A stretch of DNA of 64,000 bases from Sphingomonas sp. 37zxx (GCF_000786205.1 NZ_JROH01000006.1:1-64000); one strand, 5' to 3'; shown: positions 32,235-42,544, numbered from the stretch's first letter. Notes: a model not told the origin generated them from the letters alone. Numbers and translations are program-made.

Positions 32235-32798
32235 ATGATCACCGCGATCCGCGAGGTCCGCCGCGCCAAGCAGATGACGCTCGACGACGTCGCCCGCCGC
32301 TGCCAGCCGCCGACCACCGCGCAAACGATCGGGCGGCTCGAAACCGGCACCCGCACGGTATCGGTGACCTGGCTAAACCGGATCGCCACCGCGCTGGGCG
32401 TAGAGGCATCGGACCTGGTGACCCTGCCCGATCGCCCCGACATCGCGGTTGCCGCGCTGCTCGACGCGGGCGGCGCTCATGCCCCCGGCCGGCCCGCAAC
32501 GGTGGTGCCGCCGCGCGCGGAGCCCGATCTGGTTGCGGTCACCGTTGCCGCGAGCATCGGCGACTATCGCGCGGGCGATGTGGTGTGGTGCCGTCGCCTC
32601 GCCCCCGAAGCATTTGTGCGCGGGGTCAATCGCGACGTGCTGGTCCCGCGCCCGGCGGGTCGGTTCGTGTTCGGACGGCTGATCGACCGCGACGGCGGCA
32701 GGCTGCACCTGCTGCCGCTGGGCGCGAACAGCCGTCAGCAGGTGGTCACCGATCCGCCCTGGATGGCGATGGCGGTGCAATTGGTGCGGACGCTATAG
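32235..32798 (+). CDS. XRE/Cro-family transcriptional regulator
   Basis: A 187-residue protein with an N-terminal helix-turn-helix (about 5-60: R-R-A-K-Q-M-T-L-D-D-V-A-R-R, then I-G-R-L-E-T-G-T-R). The C-terminal part (about 95-187) is beta-rich with G-D-V-V-W-C-R-R and a C-terminal P-W-M-A-M-A, reminiscent of S24-like or cupin-like sensor domains, but I see no Ser/Lys protease pair. It probably controls itself and the divergent DUF6456 gene. It ends 2 bp before the convergent HerA-like gene. Confidence 0.8.
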   Translation: MITAIREVRRAKQMTLDDVARRCQPPTTAQTIGRLETGTRTVSVTWLNRIATALGVEASDLVTLPDRPDIAVAALLDAGGAHAPGRPATVVPPRAEPDLVAVTVAASIGDYRAGDVVWCRRLAPEAFVRGVNRDVLVPRPAGRFVFGRLIDRDGGRLHLLPLGANSRQQVVTDPPWMAMAVQLVRTL

Positions 32799-32800
32799 GC

Positions 32801-34426
32801 TCAGCCGCGAAACATCCCGCCCAGCACGCCGCGCAGTATCTTCGCGCCGATGCCGCCCGCGCCGCGCTTCGATCCGAACACCGCCTTGGTGACTTCGTTG
32901 GCGACGGTGCGGCCGACACTCGACGAAGCCGAGCGCGTTGCCGAGGTGACGGCACGGTTCCAGGGCGAAGCCGCTTCGGCGCGCGCCTGTTCGCGCGCGG
33001 TGCGGTCGGCCTCGCGCTGCGCGGCGATCCGGTCGCGTTCGGCTTGCTTGGCGGCGCGTGCCTGTTCCTTGGCGGCGTGCGCGTCGGCCCGGGCCTGCGC
33101 CGCATCGGCCTGTGCTTCGGCGGCGGCGGCCTGCGCCTCGGCGCGTTTGGCGGTGAGCAACTCATGCGCCGATTCGCGGTCGATCGGGGTGTCGTAACGG
33201 TCGCCGATCGCATCGGTCGCGATCAGCACCCCGCGCTCGACCGGGGTCACCGGCCCCACCCGCGAGCGCGGCGGACGCACCAATGTGCGCTCGACCGGCG
33301 CGGGGGCACCATCGGGCTGCAACATCGACACCAGCGCCTCGCCGACCTTCAATTCGGTGATCGCGGTTTCGACATCGACCGCGGGATTGCTGCGGAAGGT
33401 TTCGGCGGCGGCGCGCACGCCGCGCTGGTCGCGCGGGGTGAAGGCGCGCAGCGCATGCTGCACCCGGTTGCCGAGCTGCCCGGCGACCCCCTCGGGAATG
33501 TCGATCGGGTTTTGCGTGACGAAATAGACGCCGACGCCCTTCGACCGGATCAGCCGCACGACCTGTTCAACCTTGTCGAGCAAGGCGGCGGGAGCTTCGT
33601 CGAACAGCAAATGCGCCTCGTCGAAGAAGAAGACGAGCTTGGGCCGGTCGGGATCGCCGACTTCGGGCAATGTTTCGAACAGTTCGGACAGCAGCCACAG
33701 CAGAAAGGTGGCGTAGAGGCGCGGCGAGGCCATCAGCTTGTCGGCGGCGAGGATATTGACGATCCCACGCCCGCGATCGTCGACCCCCATGAAATCGGCG
33801 ATGTCGAGCGCCGGCTCGCCGAAGAACTGCTCAGCCCCCTGCCCGCGCAATTGCAGCAACTGGCGCTGGATCGCCCCCACGCTCGCCTTGCTGACATTGC
33901 CATAGGTGACTGAAATGTCGGCGGCGCGATCGGCGATGTCGGCCAGCATCGCCTGGAGATCGTCGAGGTCGAGCAGCAACAGCCCTTCCTCATCGGCCAG
34001 GTGGAAGGCGATGGCGAGCACCCCCTCCTGCGTTTCGTTCAGCCCCATCAGCCGCGCAAGCAGCAGCGGCCCCATTTCGGAGATGGTCGTGCGGACGGGA
34101 TGTCCCTGCTGCCCGAACAAATCCCAGAATTGCACCGGGGTTTCGGCATAGGCCCAGTCGGTATCACCGATTTCGGTAGCGCGTGCGGCGAAGATCGCAT
34201 GCGTCTTGGCGTTGGGCGATCCCGCCATTGCGAGCCCCGCCAGGTCGCCCTTCACGTCGGAGACGAACACCGGCACCCCAGCGGCGGAGAAGCCCTCGGC
34301 AAGGCCCTGCAGCGTCACGGTCTTGCCGGTGCCGGTGGCGCCCGCGATCAGCCCGTGGCGATTGGCGCGCTTGAGGACCAGCGATTGCCGCTGCCCGCCG
34401 CCCGAACCGATGAATAGTTCCGCCAT
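32801..34426 (-). CDS. HerA-like DUF853 ATPase
   Basis: The 541-residue P-loop ATPase has Walker A G-A-T-G-T-G-K-T at 29-36 and Walker B F-F-F-D-E at 266-270, with a following A-H-L-L-F. The core fold is that of HerA/FtsK translocases and the family is DUF853 (YjgR-like). Residues about 420-490 are a charged, Ala-rich coiled coil, and the end is a Gly-rich basic tail. A DNA-processing role is plausible but unproven. No NurA-like partner nuclease is adjacent. Confidence 0.88.
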   Translation of the reverse strand: MAELFIGSGGGQRQSLVLKRANRHGLIAGATGTGKTVTLQGLAEGFSAAGVPVFVSDVKGDLAGLAMAGSPNAKTHAIFAARATEIGDTDWAYAETPVQFWDLFGQQGHPVRTTISEMGPLLLARLMGLNETQEGVLAIAFHLADEEGLLLLDLDDLQAMLADIADRAADISVTYGNVSKASVGAIQRQLLQLRGQGAEQFFGEPALDIADFMGVDDRGRGIVNILAADKLMASPRLYATFLLWLLSELFETLPEVGDPDRPKLVFFFDEAHLLFDEAPAALLDKVEQVVRLIRSKGVGVYFVTQNPIDIPEGVAGQLGNRVQHALRAFTPRDQRGVRAAAETFRSNPAVDVETAITELKVGEALVSMLQPDGAPAPVERTLVRPPRSRVGPVTPVERGVLIATDAIGDRYDTPIDRESAHELLTAKRAEAQAAAAEAQADAAQARADAHAAKEQARAAKQAERDRIAAQREADRTAREQARAEAASPWNRAVTSATRSASSSVGRTVANEVTKAVFGSKRGAGGIGAKILRGVLGGMFRG

Positions 34427-34493
34427 CCGCCTGCTCCCCGTTACCGGGGAACAGGCATAGGCGAGTGTGCAGCCCGCGTCAGCAGGCCGCAGG

Positions 34494-36026
34494 TCAGTCT
34501 AGGTTGATCGCGATGTACGTGCCAACGGGCTGGCGCGGGACCATCACATAGAGCAGCACCGACGGGCGACCCGCCTTGCGCGCGGCGGCGATCTGCGCGG
34601 CGAATTCCGCGGCGGTCGTCACCGGCTGGCGATTGACCGAAACGATCACCACTCCGCGGCGAAGCCCCTTGGTCGCGGCATCGCTATTGGGATCGGTCGC
34701 CGCCACGACGACACCGCGAGTCGCGGCCTCGAAGCCCAACGTCCGCGCAATCACCGGGGTCAGCGGCTGCACGGTGACGCCAGCAGGCGCATTTTCCTGC
34801 GGCTTCACCATCGCGTCGGGGTCAGTCTGCCCCTCTTCATCCATCTGGAAACCGGCAAGCTCTTCATCGCTAGGGCGAGTGCCGACGGTGACCTGAAGCG
34901 TTTGACGACGGCCATCGCGCAGCACTTCGACCGGGATTCGCGTGCCCGGCGGCGTGTTCGAGACGATGAAGCTCAGGTTATTCTGCGGCGTCACGTCCTG
35001 ATTGTTGACTCGCATCACCACATCGCCCTGCCGGATACCGGCAGCCGCAGCGGGCTTGCCGGGTTCGACCGACCGGATCAATTCGCCCTGGTTGCGCTCG
35101 ACACCAAGCGCGGTGGCCAGATCCTCGTCGATTGGCTGGAGGCCGACGCCCAGATAGCCGCGCTGCGGCGTCTGGCCCTTCATCAAGGTTTCGACGATCG
35201 GCTTTGCCTGTTCGGCGGGGATGGCCAGGCCAATGCCGACATTGCCGCCGGTGGGCGACAATATCTGCGAATTGATGCCGATGACATTGCCCTGCATGTC
35301 GAACATCGGGCCACCCGAATTGCCGCGATTGATCGAGGCATCGGTCTGGATGAAGCGATCGAACGCCGCCTGCTGGCCAGGATTACCTGTCACGCGGTTG
35401 ACCGCGGAGATGATCCCCGCAGTGACCGATCCGCCCAGCCCGAAGGGATTGCCGATCGCGACGACCCAGTCGCCGACCCGTGCCTGCCGCGAATCGCCGA
35501 AGCGCACGAAGGGCAGGTTGCGCCCTTCGATCTTGAGCACCGCAAGGTCCGACGCGGCATCGCGGCCGACGACGCGAGCCACATATTCCTTTTGATCGGC
35601 CAAGGTCACCGTCACCGATTCGACGGTGGCGTTGGGTGCGCCGGCGGCGATCACGTGGTTGTTGGTGACGACATAGCCGTCCGCCGAAATCAGGAAGCCT
35701 GACCCGAGCGACGATCCCTCACGCGGACGCCCACCGCCGCCTTGCTGATTGTTGAAGAACTGCTCGAATGGCGTGCCCGCGAACGGATTGGGGGCATTGG
35801 CGGCGGCGATCCGCTGCTTGGTCGAGATATTGACCACCGCCGGCTGAAGCTTTGCGACCATGTCGGCAAAACTCATCGGCGCGCCGATGCGCGGGGCGGC
35901 ATCAGCGTTGATCGCGCCGGGTTCATTCTGCGCGGTCTGCGCCGCCATGATGCTCGGCTGGCTCGCCAGAGTAACTGCGGTACCGCCCAGCAACAGGGCG
36001 GAAGTAATGGCGTAGGCGTAACGCAC
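34494..36026 (-). CDS. degP: Do-family periplasmic serine protease (DegP/HtrA)
   Basis: A 510-residue protease-chaperone for misfolded envelope proteins. An N-terminal signal or anchor segment (about 5-22) is followed by the trypsin-like domain with H124 (T-N-N-H-V-I), D160 (A-S-D-L-A-V-L) and S237 (G-N-S-G-G-P). Two PDZ domains follow at about 285-375 and 425-500. A Gln/Gly-rich loop at 85-105 resembles the LA loop. The start is a GTG with AGAGG about 9 nt upstream. It lies downstream of hflKC on the same strand, with a possible ECF-type promoter of its own. Confidence 0.94.
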   Translation of the reverse strand: MRYAYAITSALLLGGTAVTLASQPSIMAAQTAQNEPGAINADAAPRIGAPMSFADMVAKLQPAVVNISTKQRIAAANAPNPFAGTPFEQFFNNQQGGGGRPREGSSLGSGFLISADGYVVTNNHVIAAGAPNATVESVTVTLADQKEYVARVVGRDAASDLAVLKIEGRNLPFVRFGDSRQARVGDWVVAIGNPFGLGGSVTAGIISAVNRVTGNPGQQAAFDRFIQTDASINRGNSGGPMFDMQGNVIGINSQILSPTGGNVGIGLAIPAEQAKPIVETLMKGQTPQRGYLGVGLQPIDEDLATALGVERNQGELIRSVEPGKPAAAAGIRQGDVVMRVNNQDVTPQNNLSFIVSNTPPGTRIPVEVLRDGRRQTLQVTVGTRPSDEELAGFQMDEEGQTDPDAMVKPQENAPAGVTVQPLTPVIARTLGFEAATRGVVVAATDPNSDAATKGLRRGVVIVSVNRQPVTTAAEFAAQIAAARKAGRPSVLLYVMVPRQPVGTYIAINLD

Positions 36027-36100
36027 TCGTCGTTTCCTCTCAATATCCGGTGTGGCGCACAGATGCTACACCGATGCTGAACTGCGATTGAATGTGAACG

Positions 36101-36126
36101 AACCGCCAGCGACGGTCGCTCGTTCC
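36101..36126 (-). promoter_or_regulatory. possible ECF-type promoter upstream of degP
   Basis: On the minus strand GGAAC (36126-36122) is followed after 17 bp by GGTT (36104-36101), one mismatch from the EcfG pattern. It also resembles the GGAAC -35 element of envelope-stress sigma factors. It lies in the hflC-degP gap, 75 bp before the GTG. Confidence 0.3.
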
Positions 36127-36162
36127 CTTATCGTCGTCCCTACCCTGTTTTCTTACCCGAGC

Positions 36163-37023
36163 TTATCGCCCCTTGAACTCGCGCAGATAATCATTCGTTT
36201 GTGGCGACATGATGATCGACGTACCGCCGCGCTTCTCGTCGCCATCGGCGCCGAAGCTGTAGCGATAAGACTGCATCGCACGATAGAAATCGTAGAATTG
36301 CGCGTCCTTGTTGAAGCTTTCGGCATAGACGCGCGCTGCCTGGGCATCGGCATCGGCGCGGATGATCTGCGCCTGGCGCATGCCCTGCGCCTCGATCGTC
36401 AACGCTTCCTGGCGGCGCGCGGTGCCCATCCGGCGAAGTGCCGAATCGAGCGGCGTGCCGGTGGGCAGGTCGGCCTGGCGAATACGGACATCGACGATCT
36501 CGACGCCATATTGACGCGCGACGCGATCGAGGCCGATCTGGATATTGTCCATCACCTGCCCGCGCTCGGGGCTGAGCAAGGCGGCGAACTCGCGCTTGCC
36601 AAGCTCGTTGCGAAGCGCCGAGCCGAGGATCGGCCGAAGCTGATCGGCCACGCGCGCTTCGGAACCGGCGGTTACCACCATTTGCAGCGGATTGACGACG
36701 CGGAAACGCGCAAAGGCATCGACCTGCAACCGAAGCTGGTCGGTCGAAAGCACCGGCTGGTTATCCAGCTCGATGTCGAGCACCCGCTTGTCGACCCATA
36801 CCACGCGATCGACGAACGGGAGCTTGGCGATCATGCCCGCCCCGGTGTTGCCGAATGCCTGGTTTGGACGCCAGGCGTTGACGGTGCCGATCGGCTGCTG
36901 GAACCGCAGGATCACCGCCTGCCGGGTTTCGGGAACGATCACCAACGTGTTGGCGAGCAGCACCACCAGCGCCAGCAACAGGATGCCGATCGCCATCGGA
37001 TTGCGGAAAAGGCTGGCGTTCAC
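36163..37023 (-). CDS. hflC: HflC, FtsH protease modulator subunit
   Basis: The 286-residue SPFH-domain protein forms a membrane complex with HflK around FtsH and limits its access to membrane substrates. An N-terminal helix (about 10-27: A-I-G-I-L-L-L-A-L-V-V-L-L-A-N-T) precedes the band-7 domain with V-P-E-T-R-Q-A-V-I-L-R-F. The coiled-coil part near 190-250 has the E-A-x-x-I-x-A-Q-G-M-R-Q-A pattern. The GTG start overlaps the hflK stop (GTGA), typical of translational coupling. Confidence 0.95.
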   Translation of the reverse strand: MNASLFRNPMAIGILLLALVVLLANTLVIVPETRQAVILRFQQPIGTVNAWRPNQAFGNTGAGMIAKLPFVDRVVWVDKRVLDIELDNQPVLSTDQLRLQVDAFARFRVVNPLQMVVTAGSEARVADQLRPILGSALRNELGKREFAALLSPERGQVMDNIQIGLDRVARQYGVEIVDVRIRQADLPTGTPLDSALRRMGTARRQEALTIEAQGMRQAQIIRADADAQAARVYAESFNKDAQFYDFYRAMQSYRYSFGADGDEKRGGTSIIMSPQTNDYLREFKGR

Positions 37024-38162
37024 GGCTGATTTCCCTGGGTTGCTGCGGCAGGCGCATCGGGGGTCTGCGGCGCGACTTGTGCTGGCGGCGAGCGGCGACC
37101 GGCAGCATCGGGCAGCGGCAGATACGGGGTGACGCCCGGCGCTTCGACGATCGTCTTGTTCGAATTGGCCAGCACCGCCTCCATCGTCTCGTAATACAGA
37201 CGGCGGCGGGTCACTTCGGGAGCCTGGCGATATTGCTCGTAAATCTTGTCGAAGCTGGCGGCTTCACCCTGCGCGCGCGCCAGTATCTGCTGGGCATAGG
37301 CGCGTGCTTGGTTGATGTCGGCCTGCGCCTTTTGCTGCGCGGCGCTCACCGCCTTGAAATCCTCGTCGACCGCTTGCGGGGCGACCGCCTGCTTGATCGC
37401 AACACCCTGTACCCGCACACCCGAACCATATTGATCGAGAATATTCTGCATGCGGATCGCCACATCGCCCTCGACGGCAGTACGGCCAGCGCCGATCGCC
37501 TGGTCGAGCGTCGTGCCCGCCACCGCTTCGCGCATCGCGCTTTCGGCAACCGCGCGAACGGTGTCGCGTGGATTGGCGAACTCAAACACGAAATCTTCGG
37601 CGTTCTTGATGTCCCAGCGGACCGAATAGGCAAGATCGATGATGTTCTGGTCGCCGGTCAGCACCAGGTTTTCGGTGCTGCCCTGCGGGAAATCGTCGGT
37701 GCGGATTTCCTGCACATCGACCACGTCGACCTTCGCGATCGGCGCGGGCAAGGTGAAGTTGATTCCCGGTGACAGGGTCGTCGAATATTTGCCGAACAGC
37801 GACACCACGCCGCGCTCCTGCGGGCCGATGGGGTGAACAGACGTAAACGCGATCCACAGCAGGGCGAGCAGCCCGAGCCCCAGGAACCAGATCGATCGGC
37901 CGCCGGGCATCTGGAAATTGCCGCCGCCGAAGCCGCCGCCGCCGCCGCCACGCTTGGCGCGTTTCAGGAATTCGTCGAGCGAGGTCGCGGTGCCGGGCTT
38001 GGCCCGCCGTCCTTCCGGGGGGAATGCCCAGGGGTTGCGCGGGCCGCCGCTATCGCCGCCGCCCGATCCATTACCACCCGCTCCACCGCCGCCCCAAGGG
38101 CCTTTCGGATTGTCGCTACGAAGCACGCCAGCGCGTGCGATCCACCCGTTTAGGTTCCACAT
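37020..38162 (-). CDS. hflK: HflK, FtsH protease modulator subunit
   Basis: The 380-residue SPFH protein is the partner of HflC. The cytoplasmic N-terminus is Gly-rich (runs of G at about 23-40) with P-W-G, as in other HflK proteins. The membrane helix is at about 92-110 (W-F-L-G-L-G-L-L-A-L-L-W), followed by the band-7 domain (P-Q-E-R-G-V-V-S-L-F-G-K-Y) and a coiled coil rich in A-Q-A (about 265-300). The C-terminal 40 residues are Pro/Ala-rich. The start ATG is 70 bp from the divergent mrp gene. Confidence 0.95.
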   Translation of the reverse strand: MWNLNGWIARAGVLRSDNPKGPWGGGGAGGNGSGGGDSGGPRNPWAFPPEGRRAKPGTATSLDEFLKRAKRGGGGGGFGGGNFQMPGGRSIWFLGLGLLALLWIAFTSVHPIGPQERGVVSLFGKYSTTLSPGINFTLPAPIAKVDVVDVQEIRTDDFPQGSTENLVLTGDQNIIDLAYSVRWDIKNAEDFVFEFANPRDTVRAVAESAMREAVAGTTLDQAIGAGRTAVEGDVAIRMQNILDQYGSGVRVQGVAIKQAVAPQAVDEDFKAVSAAQQKAQADINQARAYAQQILARAQGEAASFDKIYEQYRQAPEVTRRRLYYETMEAVLANSNKTIVEAPGVTPYLPLPDAAGRRSPPAQVAPQTPDAPAAATQGNQP

Positions 38163-38232
38163 GTCCTTCTTTATAAGGCCGCGCGCGGCGAATTACAGTG
38201 CCGTGTTCCCTTTGCAGGTATAGATCGCGTCC

Positions 38233-39192
38233 ATGACCCTACAGGCAGCTATTGAAGCAATCCTCGCCCCGCTCGCCGCCGGGCGCGCCACTGTCCGCAC
38301 CGATGGCGCGCGCGCCAGCGTGATTCTCGACGTCAGCGGCTTGGCCGAAACCACCCGCGATGCGCTGGCGGCAGAGGTAGAGGCAGCGACCGCGTCGGTT
38401 CCGGGCGTCGAATCGGTACGCATCGGGCAGACCAGCCAGCGCACCCGCCGCCGGCTGATCGCGGTGGCCAGCGGCAAGGGCGGGGTCGGCAAATCGACCG
38501 TGTCGGCCAATCTGGCGATCGCACTGGCGGCGCGGGGGCGCACGGTGGGGATGATCGACGCCGATATTTATGGCCCGTCGCAACCGACCTTGCTCGGCGT
38601 CGTCGGAACCAAGCCCGAGGCGCGCGACAAGAAACTGGTGCCGGTGCCCACCGCTTATGGCGTGCCGGTGCTGTCGGTCGGCCAGTTGGTCGGCCCCGAA
38701 AAAGCGCTCGCCTGGCGCGGCCCGATGGCGACCAACGCGCTCACCCAGTTGGTCGATGGCGCGTGGCAGGCCGATATTCTGGTGGTCGACATGCCGCCGG
38801 GCACCGGCGACGTTCAGTTGACGATGATCCAGAAGCATAAGCCCGAAGGGGTGGTGATCGTATCGACCCCGCAGGATCTGGCGCTGATCGACGCACGGCG
38901 CGCGATCGACCTGTTCGGCCAGACCGGGGTGCCGGTGATCGGCATCGTCGAGAATATGGCGGGCTATGCCTGCCCGCATTGCGGCGAAGTGTCCGACCCG
39001 TTCGGATCGGGCGGCGCGGAGGCGGCGGCGGCGGCGCTCGGCGTTCCCTTCCTGGGGCGCATCCCGCTGGCGATCGCGATTCGCACCGCATCGGACGCAG
39101 GGGTGCCGCCGGCGGCTGGGAACGGGGCCGAAGCAGCGGCGTTCCATGATCTTGCCGCGCGAATCGATGCGTGGCTCGACCGAAAGGGCTGA
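38233..39192 (+). CDS. mrp: Mrp/ApbC iron-sulfur carrier ATPase
   Basis: A 319-residue P-loop protein that holds and delivers Fe-S clusters to apoproteins. The N-terminal MIP18-like segment (about 1-68) is present. The deviant Walker A S-G-K-G-G-V-G-K-S-T is at 80-89, and the C-P-H-C cluster-binding pair at 247-250. D-I-Y-G-P-S-Q-P is the switch region. A CoA-binding protein gene starts 4 bp after the stop, so both are one transcript. The clients could include the nearby aconitase, but this is only a possibility. Confidence 0.94.
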   Translation: MTLQAAIEAILAPLAAGRATVRTDGARASVILDVSGLAETTRDALAAEVEAATASVPGVESVRIGQTSQRTRRRLIAVASGKGGVGKSTVSANLAIALAARGRTVGMIDADIYGPSQPTLLGVVGTKPEARDKKLVPVPTAYGVPVLSVGQLVGPEKALAWRGPMATNALTQLVDGAWQADILVVDMPPGTGDVQLTMIQKHKPEGVVIVSTPQDLALIDARRAIDLFGQTGVPVIGIVENMAGYACPHCGEVSDPFGSGGAEAAAAALGVPFLGRIPLAIAIRTASDAGVPPAAGNGAEAAAFHDLAARIDAWLDRKG

Positions 39193-39196
39193 CCCG

Positions 39197-39625
39197 ATGC
39201 CGCTGGACCGCGACGAGGACATCAAGGCGCTGCTAGAAGGCGCGCGGACCATCGCGCTGGTCGGCGCGTCCGACCGCCCCGATCGGGCGTCGAATCAGGT
39301 GATGGCGGCGCTGCAAGGTCATGGCTATCGCGTGATCCCGGTCAATCCGCAGATCACCGGCGAGCATATCCACGGCGAATTCGTGTTCCGCGAGCTTAGC
39401 CAATTGGGCGACCCGATCGACATCGTCGACATTTTCCGCCGATCGGCCGATGCCGGCGCGGCGGTCGATCAGGCGATCGCGATCGGCGCGAAGGCGGTGT
39501 GGATGCAGCTTGGCGTGGTCGATGACGCCGCCGCCGCGCGGGCGGAGGCGGCGGGGCTGCAAGTGGTGATGGACCGCTGCCCCAAGATCGAAATTGCCCG
39601 GTTGGGGGTGGCGCCGGTCGCCTGA
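39197..39625 (+). CDS. CoA-binding domain protein (YccU-like)
   Basis: A 142-residue Rossmann-type protein with I-A-L-V-G-A-S-D-R-P-D-R-A-S-N near the start, V-I-P-V-N-P at about 48 and K-A-V-W-M-Q-L-G-V at about 98, the signature of the CoA_binding_2 family (COG1832). Members bind CoA or a related nucleotide, but their physiological role is unclear. It follows mrp by 4 bp and converges on dapD. Confidence 0.88.
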   Translation: MPLDRDEDIKALLEGARTIALVGASDRPDRASNQVMAALQGHGYRVIPVNPQITGEHIHGEFVFRELSQLGDPIDIVDIFRRSADAGAAVDQAIAIGAKAVWMQLGVVDDAAAARAEAAGLQVVMDRCPKIEIARLGVAPVA

Positions 39626-39640
39626 GCCCCCTCCCCGGCC

Positions 39641-40450
39641 TCAGTCGCGCAGCAACTCGTTGATGCTGGTCTTGCTCCGCGTGCGCTCGTCGACCTGCTT
39701 GATGATCACCGCGCAATACAGCGCCGGCTTACCCTCGCCGCCGCCGATCGTGCCGGGGACCACCACTGCATAGGGCGGGACTTCGCCGGTGCGGACTTCG
39801 CCGGTCGCGCGGTCGATGATCTTGGTCGATGCGCCCAGATACACCCCCATCGACAGCACCGCGCCCTCGCGCACGATCACGCCCTCGGCCACCTCAGCAC
39901 GCGCACCGATGAACGCACCGTCCTCGATCACCACCGGGTTAGCCTGCAGCGGTTCGAGCACGCCGCCGATCCCCGCGCCGCCCGACAGATGCACATTGCG
40001 GCCGATCTGCGCGCAGCTTCCCACCGTCGCCCAGGTATCGACCATCGTGCCTTCGCCGACATAGGCACCGATGTTGACGAAGCTCGGCATCAGCACCGCG
40101 CCTTTGCCGATGAACGCGCCCTGCCGCACCACGCTGCCGGGCACCGCGCGAAAGCCGGCGGCGCGGAAACGGGCGTCGTCCCAATTGGCGAATTTCGACG
40201 GCACCTTGTCGAAACCGCCGGGCATCACCGCATTGTCGTTTAGCCGGAACGACAGCAGCACCGCTTTCTTGAGCCACTGATTCACCTGCCAGCCGCCAGC
40301 GCCATCAGGCTCGGCAACGCGCGCCTCGCCCGAATCGAGCAGTGCCAGCGCCTGATCGACCGCGTCGCGGACCTCGCCGGTGGTGGCGGTGGAAATGCTC
40401 GTGCGATCATCCCATGCGGTGTCGATGATCGTGCTCAGTTGGTCGCGCAT
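39641..40450 (-). CDS. dapD: 2,3,4,5-tetrahydropyridine-2,6-dicarboxylate N-succinyltransferase
   Basis: The 269-residue trimeric enzyme succinylates tetrahydrodipicolinate in the DAP-lysine pathway. After an N-terminal helical domain, a left-handed beta-helix of hexapeptide repeats runs from about 105 to 225 ([12 protein letters not shown], then [16 protein letters not shown]). Length and motifs are standard. The ATG at 40450 has GGAGGG upstream and lies inside the end of the HAD phosphatase gene (16-nt overlap), so the two are cotranslated. Confidence 0.96.
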   Translation of the reverse strand: MRDQLSTIIDTAWDDRTSISTATTGEVRDAVDQALALLDSGEARVAEPDGAGGWQVNQWLKKAVLLSFRLNDNAVMPGGFDKVPSKFANWDDARFRAAGFRAVPGSVVRQGAFIGKGAVLMPSFVNIGAYVGEGTMVDTWATVGSCAQIGRNVHLSGGAGIGGVLEPLQANPVVIEDGAFIGARAEVAEGVIVREGAVLSMGVYLGASTKIIDRATGEVRTGEVPPYAVVVPGTIGGGEGKPALYCAVIIKQVDERTRSKTSINELLRD

Positions 40451-41115
40451 GGTGTTCCCTCCAGAATATCGTGCAGCCACGCGCTAAGGTCCGGCGTGGT
40501 GAAATCAACGTAATCGCGGCTTCCGCAGCCATGTTGTTCGGAGCCATTGTCGACCCACAACGTCGCCATGCCGATCACCTTGGCGGGCGCCAGGTTGCGC
40601 GCCATGTCTTCGGCGAACAACGCAGTAGTGGGGTCGATGGCAAAGGCATCGCACAGCCCGGCATAAGCGGCGGCGTGCGGCTTTGGCAGATAGCCGGTGG
40701 CGTGGATGTCGTGAATACCCTCGAAACAATCGGCCAGCCCGATCGCGTCGAGCACCCGCCGGGCATAGGGGGCATCGCCGTTGGTAAAGATCAGCTTGCG
40801 CCCCGGCAGCCGTTCGATCGCCGCCGCCAGCGCATGGTCGGCATCGAGCACGCTCATGTCGACGTCGTGGACATAATCGAGGAAATGGTGCGGGTCGATG
40901 TCGCGATCGGCGAGCAGCCCCGACAGGGTCGTGCCGTGCGCGTGGAAATGGCGCTTCTGGATTTCGAGCGCGGTGTCGCGGTCACAACCATCCATGTCGC
41001 AGATGTATTGCGTCATCCGCGCGTCGATCTGCGGAAACAGCCCGGCGCTTGCCGGATACAGCGTATTGTCGAGGTCAAAGACCCAGGTGCGGACGTGCGA
41101 TAGCGAAGCGAGCAT
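40435..41115 (-). CDS. HAD-family phosphatase, pyrimidine 5'-nucleotidase type
   Basis: A 226-residue HAD hydrolase. Motif I is F-D-L-D-N-T-L-Y-P with nucleophile D14 and acid D16; motif II is I-F-T-N-G-D; the motif III lysine is in Y-L-P-K-P; motif IV has F-A-E-D-M. The N-T-L-Y-P variant is typical of the pyrimidine 5'-nucleotidase (SDT1-like) subgroup, which dephosphorylates UMP or CMP. Coupling to dapD is common in alphaproteobacteria, without a known pathway link. The start is the ATG of M-L-A-S-L-S-H. Confidence 0.88.
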   Translation of the reverse strand: MLASLSHVRTWVFDLDNTLYPASAGLFPQIDARMTQYICDMDGCDRDTALEIQKRHFHAHGTTLSGLLADRDIDPHHFLDYVHDVDMSVLDADHALAAAIERLPGRKLIFTNGDAPYARRVLDAIGLADCFEGIHDIHATGYLPKPHAAAYAGLCDAFAIDPTTALFAEDMARNLAPAKVIGMATLWVDNGSEQHGCGSRDYVDFTTPDLSAWLHDILEGTPCATN

Positions 41116-41162
41116 GGGCGATCGTGTAGGATGGATTTTGGGGGAGTTCAAACCACCCTTTC

Positions 41163-41254
41163 GTCATCCCCGCGCAGGCGGGGATCCATAACGGCTAACG
41201 TTCGGCATATAGATGATCGACACGGCTATGGATTCCCGCCTGCGCGGGAATGAC
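41163..41254. repeat. dispersed inverted repeat, copy D2
   Basis: Two 28-bp arms (41163-41190, starting GTCATCCCCG and ending GGATCCATA; 41227-41254, starting TATGGATTCCC) are reverse complements with few mismatches, separated by 36 bp. It lies between the HAD and LLM genes, which diverge. Copy D1 is at 10286-10357. Confidence 0.85.
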
Positions 41255-41335
41255 GATGGAGAGCACAGCGCAGCTTACCCGCCGCAAAGCGAACCTATGA
41301 TGGCAGATTGCGCTCCCACACCCCATGTCCCTCAC

Positions 41336-42334
41336 ATGACCCAATATTCGATCCACGATCTCGTCCCCGTCCGCGAAGGCGGCACCGTTGCCACCGCGCT
41401 CGCCGATACCGCCACTTATGCGCGCCAGGCCGAAGCCTATGGCTATTCGCGCTACTGGATCGCCGAGCATCACGGCATGCCGGGCATTGCCGGCGGCGCT
41501 ACCTCGGTCGTCATCGGCCATGTCGCCGCCGCGACCAGCAGCATCCGCGTCGGCGCCGGCGGCATCATGCTGCCCAATCATGCGCCATTGGTGGTGGCCG
41601 AACAGTTCGGCACGCTCGATGCCTTATTTCCGGGCCGGATCGACCTTGGCCTTGGCCGCGCGCCCGGATCGGACCAGCGCACCGCCCGCGCGCTTCGCCG
41701 GTCGCTCGAAAGCGATCCCAATGGCTTTCCCAACGATGTGATGGAGCTGCAAAGCTACTTCGCCGATGACGGGCAGACGGGCATCCGCGCGACGCCGGGG
41801 GCCGGAGCCGATGTCGCGATCTGGATTTTGGGGTCGAGCCTGTTCGGCGCGCAGCTCGCTGCGATGCTGGGGCTACCCTATGCCTTTGCCTCGCACTTCG
41901 CGCCCGATGCGCTAGACCAGGCAATCGCGATCTACCGCCGCGACTTCCGCCCCTCGGCAGCGCTTGAGCGGCCGCATGTGATGGCCGGATTCAACGTGTT
42001 CGCCGCCGATACCGATGAGGAGGCGCGCTATCTGGCGAGTTCGATGGAGCAATCCTTCGTCGCGCTTCGCACCGGCAATCCGGGCAAGATGCAGCCGCCG
42101 GTGCGCGATTATCGCGCAAGCCTTGGGCCGCAGGGGGCGGCAATGCTCGAACAGGTGCTGTCCTGCTCGGCGATCGGCTCGCCCGCCACGGTGGCGCGGC
42201 AGATCGCGGCATTCGTCGAGCGCACCGGCGTCGATGAACTGATGATCGCGGGGGCGACCTATGACCCCGAGGCGCGGCTACGCAGCATCGCGCTGACGGC
42301 CGAAGCAGTGCAGGGATTGCGGCTCGCGGCCTAA
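41336..42334 (+). CDS. LLM-class flavin-dependent oxidoreductase
   Basis: A 332-residue luciferase-like monooxygenase-fold protein. Features are Y-W-I-A-E-H-H-G-M near residue 43, [12 protein letters not shown] near 75, and [14 protein letters not shown] near 100. These place it in the MsnO8/YhbW subgroup of FMN-dependent members. The substrate is unknown. The start is the ATG of M-T-Q-Y-S-I-H-D; the frame upstream runs into the D2 repeat and is not protein. A large palindromic element follows the stop. Confidence 0.92.
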   Translation: MTQYSIHDLVPVREGGTVATALADTATYARQAEAYGYSRYWIAEHHGMPGIAGGATSVVIGHVAAATSSIRVGAGGIMLPNHAPLVVAEQFGTLDALFPGRIDLGLGRAPGSDQRTARALRRSLESDPNGFPNDVMELQSYFADDGQTGIRATPGAGADVAIWILGSSLFGAQLAAMLGLPYAFASHFAPDALDQAIAIYRRDFRPSAALERPHVMAGFNVFAADTDEEARYLASSMEQSFVALRTGNPGKMQPPVRDYRASLGPQGAAMLEQVLSCSAIGSPATVARQIAAFVERTGVDELMIAGATYDPEARLRSIALTAEAVQGLRLAA

Positions 42335-42342
42335 CGCCCAAA

Positions 42343-42538
42343 CCTTCTCCCGCCGGCGGGAGAAGGATACCGAAGCTTGGTCGCGAAGCGGCCTAGCGCA
42401 GGTTGGATGAGGGTGGTGCGGCGCTCTCGCGCCGCGCGCTTGCGAGCGCAAGCGCAGCACCCTCACCCAGCTACGACTAGGCCGTGCTGAAGGAGCACGA
42501 CCAAGTCTGCGCAACCCTCTCCCGCTCGCGGGAGAGGG
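42343..42538. repeat. large nested inverted repeat, element C
   Basis: A perfect palindrome with 12-bp arms (CCTTCTCCCGCC) is at 42343-42366; a hairpin CCCTCTCCCGC / GCGGGAGAGGG is at 42515-42538. Between them CTTGGTCG pairs with CGACCAAG, GGCCTAG with CTAGGCC, and GAGGGTGGTGCG with CGCAGCACCCTC. The 196 bp fill the gap between two convergent genes and could form a long branched hairpin that ends both transcripts. Confidence 0.8.
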
Positions 42539-42544
42539 AACATA

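Noticed and set aside
41213..41335. Longer LLM oxidoreductase beginning in the D2 repeat
   Set aside because: The first 41 codons come from the repeat arm and spacer; the family N-terminus begins at 41336.
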